Shown here piece by piece: positions 24,860-33,671 of a stretch of 40,435 nucleotides of DNA. The stretch lies in the NCBI GenBank assembly GCA_913009205.1, contig CAJVYC010000023.1:1-40435 (forward strand). Reading direction: 5' to 3'. Every line of letters starts with the position of its first letter. The first letter of the stretch is position 1. The stretch comes from an uncultured Fluviicola sp. (GTDB taxonomy: Bacteria > Bacteroidota > Bacteroidia > Flavobacteriales_D > Crocinitomicaceae). A model generated the notes under the pieces. The model had not been told where the DNA came from. It was given only the letters and a program-made list of their open reading frames with translations, and made no database searches. Position numbers and translations under genes: made by a program.

Positions 24860-24978
24860 AGCTTGAATTTACGGCTTTCGTTTATGATTCTTAGGAATTT
24901 AACAATCCTTTATAAGGAATGTATCGATTTTCGACTTCATAAACACGATTTATTTCCAAACTACGTTGTACATTCGTG

Positions 24979-27900
24979 ATGATGTCTTTTTTGCGCTTAT
25001 GGTGTTGTTTGTTACTGCTGCTTTCGCTTCCATTGTTTGGGAGGTCGCAAGCATCCAGCCTGCGCGTTAAAACAATTACACATTGCCATCCGGATACAAT
25101 TATCAAGCTCGATACGCTGTCAATTTACCCCGGTTCTTTTTCCATTAAATGTAAAAGTGGAGAGCCGCTAGACGAAAGTGCATACGATTTGAATTTTGCA
25201 CGGTCTGAATTGAAAATTAGTTATATCTGTTACAAGTCACTGATTGTCAAATACCGCGTTTTCCCAATGGATTTATCAAAGATATATGCGTTAAGAGATA
25301 CGAGTGCAATTTACAACAGAACCAAGGGAGATCGAGAGAATTACCTGATCACCTCGTCGAGGAATCAAAGCGATTTATTTGGAGGAACGGGCTTGAACAA
25401 ATCGGGGAGTATTTCTCGTGGTGTGTCCTTTGGGAACAACCAAGATTTGGGCGTGAATTCAACTTTGAATCTTGAATTATCTGGACAAATCGCTCCGAAT
25501 TTAAAATTACTCGCTTCTGTTTCCGATGATAATCTTCCCATTCAACCGGATGGAAACACCAATAAACTGCGAGAGTTTGATCAGGTATTTATCCAAGTTT
25601 ACAACGATCGTTTCAAGATGATTGCGGGAGATTTTTGGCTGTACAAACCCGATGGTTATTTCATGAAGTATAAGAAACGAGCGCAAGGTTTAACGGTCAA
25701 TTATGAATGGACGGATGACACAACTAAGGTTTGGAAATCACAATTTAGTGGTGCGCTTTCTCGCGGTAAGTTTCAACGTCAAATTATTCAAGGTGTTGAG
25801 GGAAATCAAGGACCATACCGTCTAGTAGGTGCAGAGAACGAACCGTTTATCATTGTACTCTCGGGAACGGAAAAAGTATTTATCGACGGGAAGCAAATGG
25901 AGCGGGGTCAGGAGTTCGGTTATGTCATCAATTACAATACTTCTGAAGTGACGTTTACGTCTCGAAATCAGATCACAAAAGATTCAAGAATTGTCATTGA
26001 ATTTCAATACTCAGATCAAAATTATGCGCGATCCTTAGTTCAAACTGCAACGGTTTATGAAACGAAAAAGATGAAATTTTGGATCAATGGGTATTCCGAA
26101 CAGGACGCAAAGAACCAGCCGCTGCAGCAGGAATTAAGCATTAGCCAAAAACAATTACTGGCAGAGATTGGCGACACTTTGAGCCTTGCCAGAACATCGA
26201 GTATTGATTCTGTTGGATTTTTTGAAAACCAGAACCTGTACAAAATAGTTACCGTAAATGGATACGATTCGGTTCTTATTTATTCCGTTGATCCTGATTC
26301 GGCTTATGTAAGGGCGACCTTCGAATTTGTTGGTGCTCAAAATGGAGATTATCGATTCAGCAACTACAATGCACTTGGTAGAGTCTATGTTTGGGTAGAG
26401 CCAATTTTGGGTGTTTCTCAAGGCGATTACGCAGCGTCTCGATTGATTGTTACACCGAAAAAGCGACAAATGGTTTCGTCAGGAGTTAAGCTTTTCCTAA
26501 CACCAAAACTGACTTTGGAAACAGAAGTCTCATACACTAAAAATGATTTAAATACCTTCTCAAGGGGAGATTCAGAAGACGATCAAAGTGTCGCCGGATA
26601 TGCAAAATTGATCGGTGATGTTCCGTTATCTAAAGATACTATTCCAAAATGGATTATGCGAACTAAATTGTCTGTAGAAGCTCGTGAACGAAGTTTTATT
26701 CCCATTGAACAATACAGAGCCGTTGAATTTGACCGCGACTGGAATACAAGGAGTAAGGGGTACTTGGGGAATGAATTGTCGTCGGTTGTTGGTGTGGATT
26801 TTATGAATAAATATGGAAATTTCAACTTTGAAGGACAACAATATTTGATTGGAACGGATTACAATGGATTAAGAGCGAACATAGACGGAAAGTGGAATAG
26901 GAAAGGACTCAGAGCCAATTGGGACGGAAGCTATTTATCGAGTGAAGCGGACAGGTCCAATGCATTTTTGCGGCATCGTGCAGAAATTTCACAATCGCTT
27001 GGATGGATTAAAATTGGATTTAAGGACGATCACGAACAAAATAAATTCCGCTCAAATATTTTGGACCCTACGAGTTATGAATTCTTCGACTACCAAATCT
27101 ACATCGCCAATGGGGATTCCATTAAAAATAAATTCAAGTTGTTCTATCGCGAGCGTTATGACAAAAAATCAGACAGTTCAAATCTAGTGGCTGCGGCGAA
27201 AGCAAGATCCGTGGGAGGAGAAATTGGTTTTACGCAATGGAAAAACCACAAGTTGAAAGTTATAACAAGTTACCGTGAATTGACCGTTCAAGATCCAACA
27301 TTGATTTTAACTGCTCCAGAGAAAACACTTCTTGGTCGAATTGAATATGAAATGAAAATCTGGAAAGGGGCACTGACGTGGAACACTTTTTATGAAGCAG
27401 GGTCTGGATTGGAATTGAAACGAGAATTCCTTTACATTCAAGTCAATGATGGGCAGGGAGTTTATACATGGATTGACTACAATGATGACGGAATTAAAGA
27501 TTTGAATGAATTTGAGATTGCTCAATTCGTAGATCAGGCCAATTTTATTCGTGTCTTCACACCGAGTAATGAGTATGTAAAAACCTATTCGAATGAGTTG
27601 AATCAATCGATTTATTTGAGACCACAACGAATTTGGGGAAAGAGGAAGAAAGGACTTTTGAAATTTGCTTCACGCTTCTCAGATCAGGCAAGGGTTCGAA
27701 TCAAACGAAAAACAAATGATTTCAACACGAACGAAGCGTTCAATCCATTTGCTCAAACGATCAACGATACCAGTTTGGTTTCAACGAATTCAAACATTAG
27801 AAATACTCTATTTTTCAACAGAACCTCGAGCATTTTTGGTGCTGAATATGCTTATCAAAATATAAATAGTAAAACGCTTCTTGCTAGCGGATTCGATTCC

Positions 27901-28431
27901 AGATCCAATGAATACCAAGAGGTGTCATTGCGTTTGAATATAAAGCGTAAATTCACAATAAAGGTCTCTGGAAAGATCGGCGACAAAAAATCGGAAGCGG
28001 ATTACACATCGGGTAGAGATTACTCGGTGAGTTACGTTTATCTCGAGCCCAGTTTGATTTACCAGCCGAACACCGTAATGCGAATTTCACTGGACGGTCG
28101 TGGTTCTGAAAAGCGCAATTTACAAGCATTGGGCGGCGAACTGGCTAGAGTAATGGAATTGGGTGCCAACTTTAAGTACAATCAACGTGAGAAAGGAAGC
28201 CTTCAGGGAAGTTTCAAAGGAGTTCAGATCAATTACACAGGAGTTCAAAACTCTGCCCTTGGATTTGAAATGTTAGAAGGCTTGAAGCCGGGAATGAACT
28301 TCACATGGAATGTTGGTTATCAGCGCTCGATTTCAAAAAATCTTCAATTATCCATTCAATACAATGGTAGAAAGTCAGAAGACAACCGAATGATTCATTC
28401 CGGAGGAATGGAGGTGAGAGCATTTTTCTAG
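24979..28431 (+). CDS. Large outer-membrane beta-barrel-like protein
   Basis: About 1150 residues. The frame opens with GTG at 24976, but the adjacent ATG at 24979 is the better start. Signal peptide of ~25 residues (SFLRLWCCLLLLLSLPLFG). The mature protein is rich in alternating aromatic/polar beta segments and ends in an aromatic residue (RAFF), as outer-membrane barrels do. Segments such as SGSISRGVSFGNNQD and GDFWLYKPDGYFMKYKKR recall a widespread family of large Bacteroidota outer-membrane proteins (SprA shares some of this character), but I cannot assign it. WIDYNDDGIKDLNEFE (about residue 834) is an EF-hand-like acidic loop that may bind calcium. Probably exported to the outer membrane; function unknown. 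Confidence 0.75.
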   Translation: MMSFLRLWCCLLLLLSLPLFGRSQASSLRVKTITHCHPDTIIKLDTLSIYPGSFSIKCKSGEPLDESAYDLNFARSELKISYICYKSLIVKYRVFPMDLSKIYALRDTSAIYNRTKGDRENYLITSSRNQSDLFGGTGLNKSGSISRGVSFGNNQDLGVNSTLNLELSGQIAPNLKLLASVSDDNLPIQPDGNTNKLREFDQVFIQVYNDRFKMIAGDFWLYKPDGYFMKYKKRAQGLTVNYEWTDDTTKVWKSQFSGALSRGKFQRQIIQGVEGNQGPYRLVGAENEPFIIVLSGTEKVFIDGKQMERGQEFGYVINYNTSEVTFTSRNQITKDSRIVIEFQYSDQNYARSLVQTATVYETKKMKFWINGYSEQDAKNQPLQQELSISQKQLLAEIGDTLSLARTSSIDSVGFFENQNLYKIVTVNGYDSVLIYSVDPDSAYVRATFEFVGAQNGDYRFSNYNALGRVYVWVEPILGVSQGDYAASRLIVTPKKRQMVSSGVKLFLTPKLTLETEVSYTKNDLNTFSRGDSEDDQSVAGYAKLIGDVPLSKDTIPKWIMRTKLSVEARERSFIPIEQYRAVEFDRDWNTRSKGYLGNELSSVVGVDFMNKYGNFNFEGQQYLIGTDYNGLRANIDGKWNRKGLRANWDGSYLSSEADRSNAFLRHRAEISQSLGWIKIGFKDDHEQNKFRSNILDPTSYEFFDYQIYIANGDSIKNKFKLFYRERYDKKSDSSNLVAAAKARSVGGEIGFTQWKNHKLKVITSYRELTVQDPTLILTAPEKTLLGRIEYEMKIWKGALTWNTFYEAGSGLELKREFLYIQVNDGQGVYTWIDYNDDGIKDLNEFEIAQFVDQANFIRVFTPSNEYVKTYSNELNQSIYLRPQRIWGKRKKGLLKFASRFSDQARVRIKRKTNDFNTNEAFNPFAQTINDTSLVSTNSNIRNTLFFNRTSSIFGAEYAYQNINSKTLLASGFDSRSNEYQEVSLRLNIKRKFTIKVSGKIGDKKSEADYTSGRDYSVSYVYLEPSLIYQPNTVMRISLDGRGSEKRNLQALGGELARVMELGANFKYNQREKGSLQGSFKGVQINYTGVQNSALGFEMLEGLKPGMNFTWNVGYQRSISKNLQLSIQYNGRKSEDNRMIHSGGMEVRAFF

Positions 28432-28453
28432 GCAATTTCAATCATACGAACAA

Positions 28454-28488
28454 AATTGAATAGATTTGACCCATGGATCTATTCAATT
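28454..28488. terminator. AT-rich 12-bp perfect hairpin downstream of the large outer-membrane gene
   Basis: AATTGAATAGAT (28454-28465) pairs exactly with ATCTATTCAATT (28477-28488); 11-nt loop. No T run follows on the plus strand. It overlaps the last codons of the pseudogene on the minus strand. It may stop either transcript but is not a canonical terminator. Confidence 0.4.
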
Positions 28489-28680
28489 CCAATTTGTCCT
28501 CCAACCCAAATTCAGTTTTAAACGGCTTGCTTCTCCTATTCCATCTTGGCACGAAACTTCATCGCCAAACCCATAGTTTCCAGTACCTTCGCGAAGTCTA
28601 AATGCATGTGGGTTAACTTGATTTGCTGAGATAAATCCAAATCCAACCAAAATAGCAGTAAGTACTATTACTTATTTCAA
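28483..28680 (-). pseudogene. Truncated remnant of a small outer-membrane protein gene
   Basis: On the minus strand the frame reads (L)K*VIVLTAILVGFGFISAN followed by QVNPHAFRLREGTGNYGFG, then ASRLKLNLGWRTN and a stop. This matches, from memory, the start of a common flavobacterial outer-membrane barrel family (signal peptide, then QVNPHA-G-RLGGG... and ANRLELDLGWR). Here the first codon is TTG, the third is a TAA nonsense codon, an Ala before the signal cleavage site is missing, and the protein ends after ~63 codons instead of running on into a full barrel. Decay by point mutations plus loss of the 3' part is the simplest account. No promoter is obvious; der lies downstream of nothing here and is separate. 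Confidence 0.65.
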
Positions 28681-28729
28681 TAGAATACTGTTCATTCAAT
28701 AAAGTCTTGGAGTAAACAGTTAAAGCGAC

Positions 28730-30040
28730 TTATTTCTTTCTGAAAAATATTTTTATTGGAACTCCTTGAAAATCAAACTTTTCTCTTAGTCGGTTCTCAA
28801 GAAATCTTTTGTAACTATCACCAATGTATTGCGGAAGATTACAGAAAATTGCAAAAGCAGGCGCATGTGTTGGCAACTGTTGTACGTACTTTATCTTAAT
28901 GTACTTTCCTTTGTTCGACGGAGGAGGAGTAGCATGAACAATATCCAGCATCACGTCGTTTAATATCGATGTTGGAATTTTCTTAATTCTGTTTTCATGA
29001 ACTTTCGTAGCAGCCTCAAGTGCTTTGTGAATACGTTGTTTCGTTAAAGTTGAGGTGAAAATAATTGGAACATCGTTGAATGGAGCCAATTGCTCACGAA
29101 CCATTTCCTCGTATTCAGCCATTGTTTTGTGATCCTTTTCTACAAGATCCCATTTATTGATAAGCACAACAACGCCTTTCGAGTTCTTTTCGATCATGTA
29201 GAAAATAGTCAAATCTTGCTTTTGTATTCCTTCTTGAGCATCAACCATAAAAATACAGACATCTGAATTTTCAATGGAGCGAACGGAGCGAAGTACAGAA
29301 TAGTACTCAATGTCTTCATGTACTTTCGCTTTTTTACGAATTCCAGCCGTATCAACCAGCATGAAATCAAAGCCAAAACCTTTATAGCGCGTATGAATTG
29401 AATCTCTTGTTGTTCCAGAAATTTCAGTTACAATATTACGGTCCTCACCTGTTAGTGCGTTCACCAATGATGATTTACCAACATTCGGTTTCCCAACAAT
29501 CGCAAAACGCGGAAGGCCCTCGCCTGCGAGAACAGCTTCGTCTTCTTTGTCAAATTCTTTTACGATTTCATCAAGAATTTCTCCTGTTCCACTTCCGTTT
29601 GCTGCCGAAAGGTCGAATACTTCACCAAGGCCAAGCGACCAAAATTCAGACGACAATCCAACGCGGTCAATATTATCTACTTTATTGGCACAGATAAAAA
29701 CTTTTTTCTTTGATTTACGAAGAAGGCTTGCAACTGTCATGTCTAGATCAACCAACCCAGTCATGACGTCCAACATAAAAATAATCACACTTGCTTCGTC
29801 GATTGCAATTTCAACTTGTTTGCGAATTTCACCTTCAAAAACATCACCTGTTCCGTTGGCGTATCCACCCGTATCAATTACAGAAAAGTCGCAGCCGTTC
29901 CATTCTCCCAGACCGTAAATACGATCTCTAGTCACACCACTCACTTCCTTTACTATTGCGGCCTGTGATTCCGTCAATCGATTAAAAAGTGTCGATTTAC
30001 CTACATTCGGTCTTCCTACTATTGCAATAATGTTACTCAT
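28730..30040 (-). CDS. der: Ribosome biogenesis GTPase Der (EngA)
   Basis: 436 residues, the standard length. Two tandem GTPase domains: G1 GRPNVGKST and [10 protein letters not shown]3 DTGG and DTAG, G4 NKVD and NKWD, followed by a C-terminal KH-like domain (about 350-436, with [21 protein letters not shown]). It acts in 50S subunit assembly. ATG start with AAGGA 6-10 bp upstream, one of the few visible Shine-Dalgarno-like signals here. Lies 47 bp downstream of era in the same direction, an arrangement common in Bacteroidota. Confidence 0.98.
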   Translation of the reverse strand: MSNIIAIVGRPNVGKSTLFNRLTESQAAIVKEVSGVTRDRIYGLGEWNGCDFSVIDTGGYANGTGDVFEGEIRKQVEIAIDEASVIIFMLDVMTGLVDLDMTVASLLRKSKKKVFICANKVDNIDRVGLSSEFWSLGLGEVFDLSAANGSGTGEILDEIVKEFDKEDEAVLAGEGLPRFAIVGKPNVGKSSLVNALTGEDRNIVTEISGTTRDSIHTRYKGFGFDFMLVDTAGIRKKAKVHEDIEYYSVLRSVRSIENSDVCIFMVDAQEGIQKQDLTIFYMIEKNSKGVVVLINKWDLVEKDHKTMAEYEEMVREQLAPFNDVPIIFTSTLTKQRIHKALEAATKVHENRIKKIPTSILNDVMLDIVHATPPPSNKGKYIKIKYVQQLPTHAPAFAIFCNLPQYIGDSYKRFLENRLREKFDFQGVPIKIFFRKK

Positions 30041-30087
30041 GTCTTTCCTTGTTCACTTGATCGAAATAGACCAATCAATTTTGTATT

Positions 30088-30963
30088 CTAGTACCCGTAT
30101 TTCTTTAGTTTCTGTGAAGATCCACGCCAGTCTTTATCAACCTTTACGAATGTTTCCAGGTATACGTGCTTATCGATAAAGTTTTGAATCTCCTTACGAG
30201 CTTCCGTTCCAATGCGTCTTAGCATATCACCTCCTTTACCTATTAAAATTCCCTTTTGTGAATCGCGTTCAACAATTATATGGGCTCTAATTTTAGTGAT
30301 ATCGTCTTCTTCAATGTATTCCTCAACCTCAACTTGACAAGAGTACGGAATTTCTTGTTGACAGTGAATGAAAATCTTTTCGCGAATAATTTCAGAAATA
30401 AAGAAACGCATAGGTCGATCTGTAATAGCATCTTTCTCAAAGTAAGGAGGGCTTTCAGGAATGTGACTTTTAATTTCAGCCCAAACGCCTTCAATTCCGA
30501 ATCCATGCAGTGCAGAAATTGGAAAAATTACCGCTTTCGGCAAACGTCTTTTCCAATACGCCAATTTCCTAGCGACCATTTTCTGATCAGACATGTCCAT
30601 TTTGTTAATCAAACAAAGTACTGGAATGTCCAAATTCTGGATGCGTTCCAAAGTTTGTTTGTGGTTCATTTCCGTTTCTACGGTGTCCGTCACAAACAAT
30701 AGAATGTCAGCATCTTGAATAGATGAGTTGACATATTCCATCATGTTATCGTGTAACTTGTATGCAGAATTAACCACTCCAGGCGTGTCAGAGAAGACAA
30801 CTTGATGGTCTTCATCGTTAACAATCCCAAGAATTCTATGTCGGGTTGTTTGTGCTTTATCCGTAACTATCGAAAGTTTTTCACCCACGAGTTGATTCAT
30901 CAGCGTTGACTTTCCAACGTTCGGACTACCTACAATACTTACAAAACCAGATTTATGTGCCAT
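30088..30963 (-). CDS. era: GTPase Era
   Basis: 291 residues from ATG at 30963 (MAHKSGFVSIVG), the family's usual start; the frame continues to a TTG at 30975 that adds only four residues. G1 GSPNVGKST, G3 DTPGVV, G4 NKMD, then a C-terminal KH domain with ILIGKGGDMLRRIG. It binds the 3' end of 16S rRNA in 30S assembly. A near-match -7 element (TTTCTTTG) lies ~35 bp upstream on the minus strand. Probably co-transcribed with der. Confidence 0.98.
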   Translation of the reverse strand: MAHKSGFVSIVGSPNVGKSTLMNQLVGEKLSIVTDKAQTTRHRILGIVNDEDHQVVFSDTPGVVNSAYKLHDNMMEYVNSSIQDADILLFVTDTVETEMNHKQTLERIQNLDIPVLCLINKMDMSDQKMVARKLAYWKRRLPKAVIFPISALHGFGIEGVWAEIKSHIPESPPYFEKDAITDRPMRFFISEIIREKIFIHCQQEIPYSCQVEVEEYIEEDDITKIRAHIIVERDSQKGILIGKGGDMLRRIGTEARKEIQNFIDKHVYLETFVKVDKDWRGSSQKLKKYGY

Positions 30964-31138
30964 TCTCTCAATCAATTGCCCCGAAACTTTTCGGTGTGCA
31001 AAGAAACGCTTTTTATAATTAACCCGTGCAATCTATCTCTGAATAAAAGTAAAAGTGCTTATTAAGTAAATGTGATTGACACTTTCACACATCCTTTAAA
31101 CCAATCGATACGACTGAAACTAAAACCATCAATAAAAA

Positions 31139-33289
31139 CTACTCCGAAATTCCTTCCAAATCAAACAAAAACGCATATTCCATAGCAACTTCTTTATAAC
31201 GCTCGAACCGTCCGGAAGCACCACCGTGACCAACGTCCATGTTGCAATACATCATCAATAAGTTTCCATCTGTTTTGAGTTCTCTCAATTTGGCGATCCA
31301 TTTTGCAGGTTCCCAATATTGCACTTGACTGTCCCAATATCCAGTTGTGATTAACAAGTTTGGATAATCCATCTTTTTAATATTGTCGTATGGTGAATAC
31401 GATTTGATGTAATCGTAATATTCCTTGTTCTTCGGATTTCCCCATTCGTCAAATTCGCCAGTTGTTAGAGGAATACTTTCGTCCAACATCGTGGAAACAA
31501 CATCTACAAACGGAACTCCGGCAAGAACGCCATTCCACATGTCCGGTGCCATATTAATTACAGCTCCCATGAGTAATCCACCTGCACTTCCGCCTTGTGC
31601 ATACAAATGGCTTTTTGAAGTATATTGATTGTCCACTAAATATTGTCCACAATCGATGAAGTCGTTGAATGTATTTTTCTTTTTAAGCAATTTTCCGTTC
31701 TCGTACCATTCGCGCCCCATTTCTTGACCACCACGAATATGTGCGATAGCAAAGGAAAATCCACGATCCAATAAACTCAAACGCACAGAACTAAAATACG
31801 GGTCCATACTTGCGCCGTACGAGCCGTATCCGTAGAGTAGAAGAGGCGCTTTTCCGTTTTTCTTCATTCCTTTTTTGTAAACGATAGAAACCGGAACTTT
31901 AGCTCCATCTCTGGCTGTAACGAAGACGCGTTCAGAAGTATAATTATCAGAGGAGAAGCTGTCATCCATCACTTCTGCTTGTTTCAACATCTCTTGATTC
32001 TTGCTGCTCATGTTGTAATCATAAACGGAACTCGGAGTCGTCAAGGACGTATATCCATAACGAAGTACATCGGTGTCAAACTCAGGATTCATTGAAACAT
32101 ACGCAGTATATGCGGGGTCGTTGAATTTGATGTAATGATCGTCGTTTCCGTCCCACTTTATAACCCTCAAATGGTTCAATCCTTCCAATCGTTCACTGAC
32201 AACCATGTGGTTTTTAAAAAACTCAACATCTTCGATGTAAACATCTTCTCTATGCGCCAATACTTCCTCCCAATTTGATTTTGAAGTATTCGAAACAGGT
32301 GTTTTTACAAGTTTGAAGTTCTTTGCATTTTCATTCGAAACGATGTAAAAATCATCTTCAAAGTGATCGACAGAATATTCGTGGTTGGCTTCTCTTGGAA
32401 GAATAACTTTCCATTCTTCATTTGGATTGTCAGCATCTAAATAGCGTGTTTCAGACGAAAGCGTTTGCCAAGAAGTCATCATCAAGTACTTTCCAGATTT
32501 CGTTTTGTGAATTCCAACTCCAAAAGTGTCGTCTTTCTCTTCATAAACTAGTTCGTCTTGTGATTGATCTGTGCCAATCACGTGCTTGTAAACTTGAAAT
32601 GATCTTAAGGTTATAGGGTCTTTTTTCGAATAGAATAATGTTTTATTATCATTGGCCCAAGTCGCTCCACCTGTTGTATTGGTAATGTTATCGGTAAGAA
32701 TTTTTCCGGTCGATAAGTCTTTAACATGAATGGTATATTCTCTTCTCGAAACCAAATCAACGCTGTACGCCAATAGGTTGTTGTTCGTTGAAACACTTTG
32801 TCCTCCAATCGCGAAGTAGGATTTCCCTTTCCCCATTTCTGGACCGTTAAGCATTACGACTTCAGACGCATTTTCAGCAACTTCTTTTCTACAATAGAAC
32901 GCATAATCTTGTCCTTCTTCAAAACGGGTGTAGTACGAATATCCATTTTTCGTAAACGGAACGGACGCATCGTCTTGTTTGATTCTGCCCTTGATTTCAT
33001 TGAAAAGACGTTCTTGAAACTTCTTTGTGTGTTTCATCATCTTATTCAAATAATCATTCTCATCATTCAGGTAATCCAAAACATCTTGGGTTTGACCATC
33101 AGGTTTTTCATCTTCTTTTTGTTCGTCACTGAGTCGCATCCAGAAGTAGTTGTCCACACGCTTATCGCCATGTGTAGTTATCTCTTTCTTAATCTTTTTT
33201 GCTTTCGGCGGTGTAATCATGTTCTCATTCGTTGTTGAGCAACTTGCAATTAGAAGAGTTGCTGCAAGAAGGGTGAATTGTATTTTCAT
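31139..33289 (-). CDS. ptrB: Oligopeptidase B (S9A serine peptidase) with a lipoprotein signal
   Basis: 716 residues. N-terminal lipoprotein signal MKIQFTLLAATLLIASC (Cys 17), then the oligopeptidase B fold: a seven-bladed propeller (about 80-440) and an alpha/beta-hydrolase domain (about 450-716). Catalytic triad S568 (GGSAGG), D653 (WDSQVQYWEPAKW) and H688 (GHGGASGRF). The C-terminal third closely follows E. coli PtrB (VPFVDVVSTMLD, IPLTTGEFDEWGNP, SYSPYDN). The enzyme cuts short peptides after basic residues. E. coli PtrB is cytosolic; here the enzyme is exported and lipid-anchored, so it probably digests peptides in the periplasm or at the surface. Single-gene transcript, divergent from the adhesin. 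Confidence 0.94.
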   Translation of the reverse strand: MKIQFTLLAATLLIASCSTTNENMITPPKAKKIKKEITTHGDKRVDNYFWMRLSDEQKEDEKPDGQTQDVLDYLNDENDYLNKMMKHTKKFQERLFNEIKGRIKQDDASVPFTKNGYSYYTRFEEGQDYAFYCRKEVAENASEVVMLNGPEMGKGKSYFAIGGQSVSTNNNLLAYSVDLVSRREYTIHVKDLSTGKILTDNITNTTGGATWANDNKTLFYSKKDPITLRSFQVYKHVIGTDQSQDELVYEEKDDTFGVGIHKTKSGKYLMMTSWQTLSSETRYLDADNPNEEWKVILPREANHEYSVDHFEDDFYIVSNENAKNFKLVKTPVSNTSKSNWEEVLAHREDVYIEDVEFFKNHMVVSERLEGLNHLRVIKWDGNDDHYIKFNDPAYTAYVSMNPEFDTDVLRYGYTSLTTPSSVYDYNMSSKNQEMLKQAEVMDDSFSSDNYTSERVFVTARDGAKVPVSIVYKKGMKKNGKAPLLLYGYGSYGASMDPYFSSVRLSLLDRGFSFAIAHIRGGQEMGREWYENGKLLKKKNTFNDFIDCGQYLVDNQYTSKSHLYAQGGSAGGLLMGAVINMAPDMWNGVLAGVPFVDVVSTMLDESIPLTTGEFDEWGNPKNKEYYDYIKSYSPYDNIKKMDYPNLLITTGYWDSQVQYWEPAKWIAKLRELKTDGNLLMMYCNMDVGHGGASGRFERYKEVAMEYAFLFDLEGISE

Positions 33290-33671
33290 GGCTGATAAAG
33301 ATGAATCGAAAGTTAAGTATTTTTTTACGTATTGGTGTCTTTTTCGAACTCACTTATTAATTGTTATATCCTTAAATTTAGGATTAGTTGAGTGGATAGA
33401 ATCTGAAGGGTATTTGAATAAAAACATGCTTCGCGGCTTATTGCAGAGTCTCCGCACTTATTGTTAATTTATCATTTCAATATTGTCGAGTCTGGATTTA
33501 AATAACGAATGCTAGCACACCATGTAAATACAATCCGTTTTTTTAAAAAGTAGGTATATAAATTCCTCTCTTAATAAGGAATCCTATTTATACAGGTTTT
33601 CATTAAAAAAAGTAATGATTTCAGCGAGTATTTGTCTACTTTAACCAGTTGAATTAAAAAATGCGCTACAT
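33290..33671. other. Control region between ptrB and the adhesin
   Basis: About 380 bp, AT-rich, no convincing gene. For ptrB a near-match -7 element, TAACTTTC, lies ~25 bp upstream of its start on the minus strand. Upstream of the adhesin there is an imperfect AT-rich hairpin, TATAAAT (33557-33563) with ATTTATA (33586-33592) enclosing ATTCCT/AGGAAT, but no exact TAnnTTTG. The long leader suggests added regulation of the adhesin. Confidence 0.4.

Larger units (their letters stand above)
28432..28729. other. Intergenic region between the outer-membrane gene and der
   Basis: About 300 bp holding the 12-bp hairpin (28454-28488) and the pseudogene (28483-28680). Nothing else recognised. Confidence 0.5.

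Noticed and set aside
29547-29918. 123-residue plus-strand frame opposite der
   Set aside because: Composition (Ser/Arg/Pro rich, no domain) is that of an antisense shadow of a strongly conserved GTPase gene.
30280-30702. 140-residue plus-strand frame opposite era
   Set aside because: Antisense shadow; the era frame on the other strand has all GTPase and KH motifs.
30911-30930. AACGTTCGG match to the LytTR consensus inside era
   Set aside because: It lies in the conserved P-loop coding sequence with no partner 21 bp away; a chance match to a degenerate consensus.
32798-33238. 146-residue plus-strand frame opposite ptrB
   Set aside because: Phe/Ile-rich shadow of codons on the other strand; no start signal or domain.
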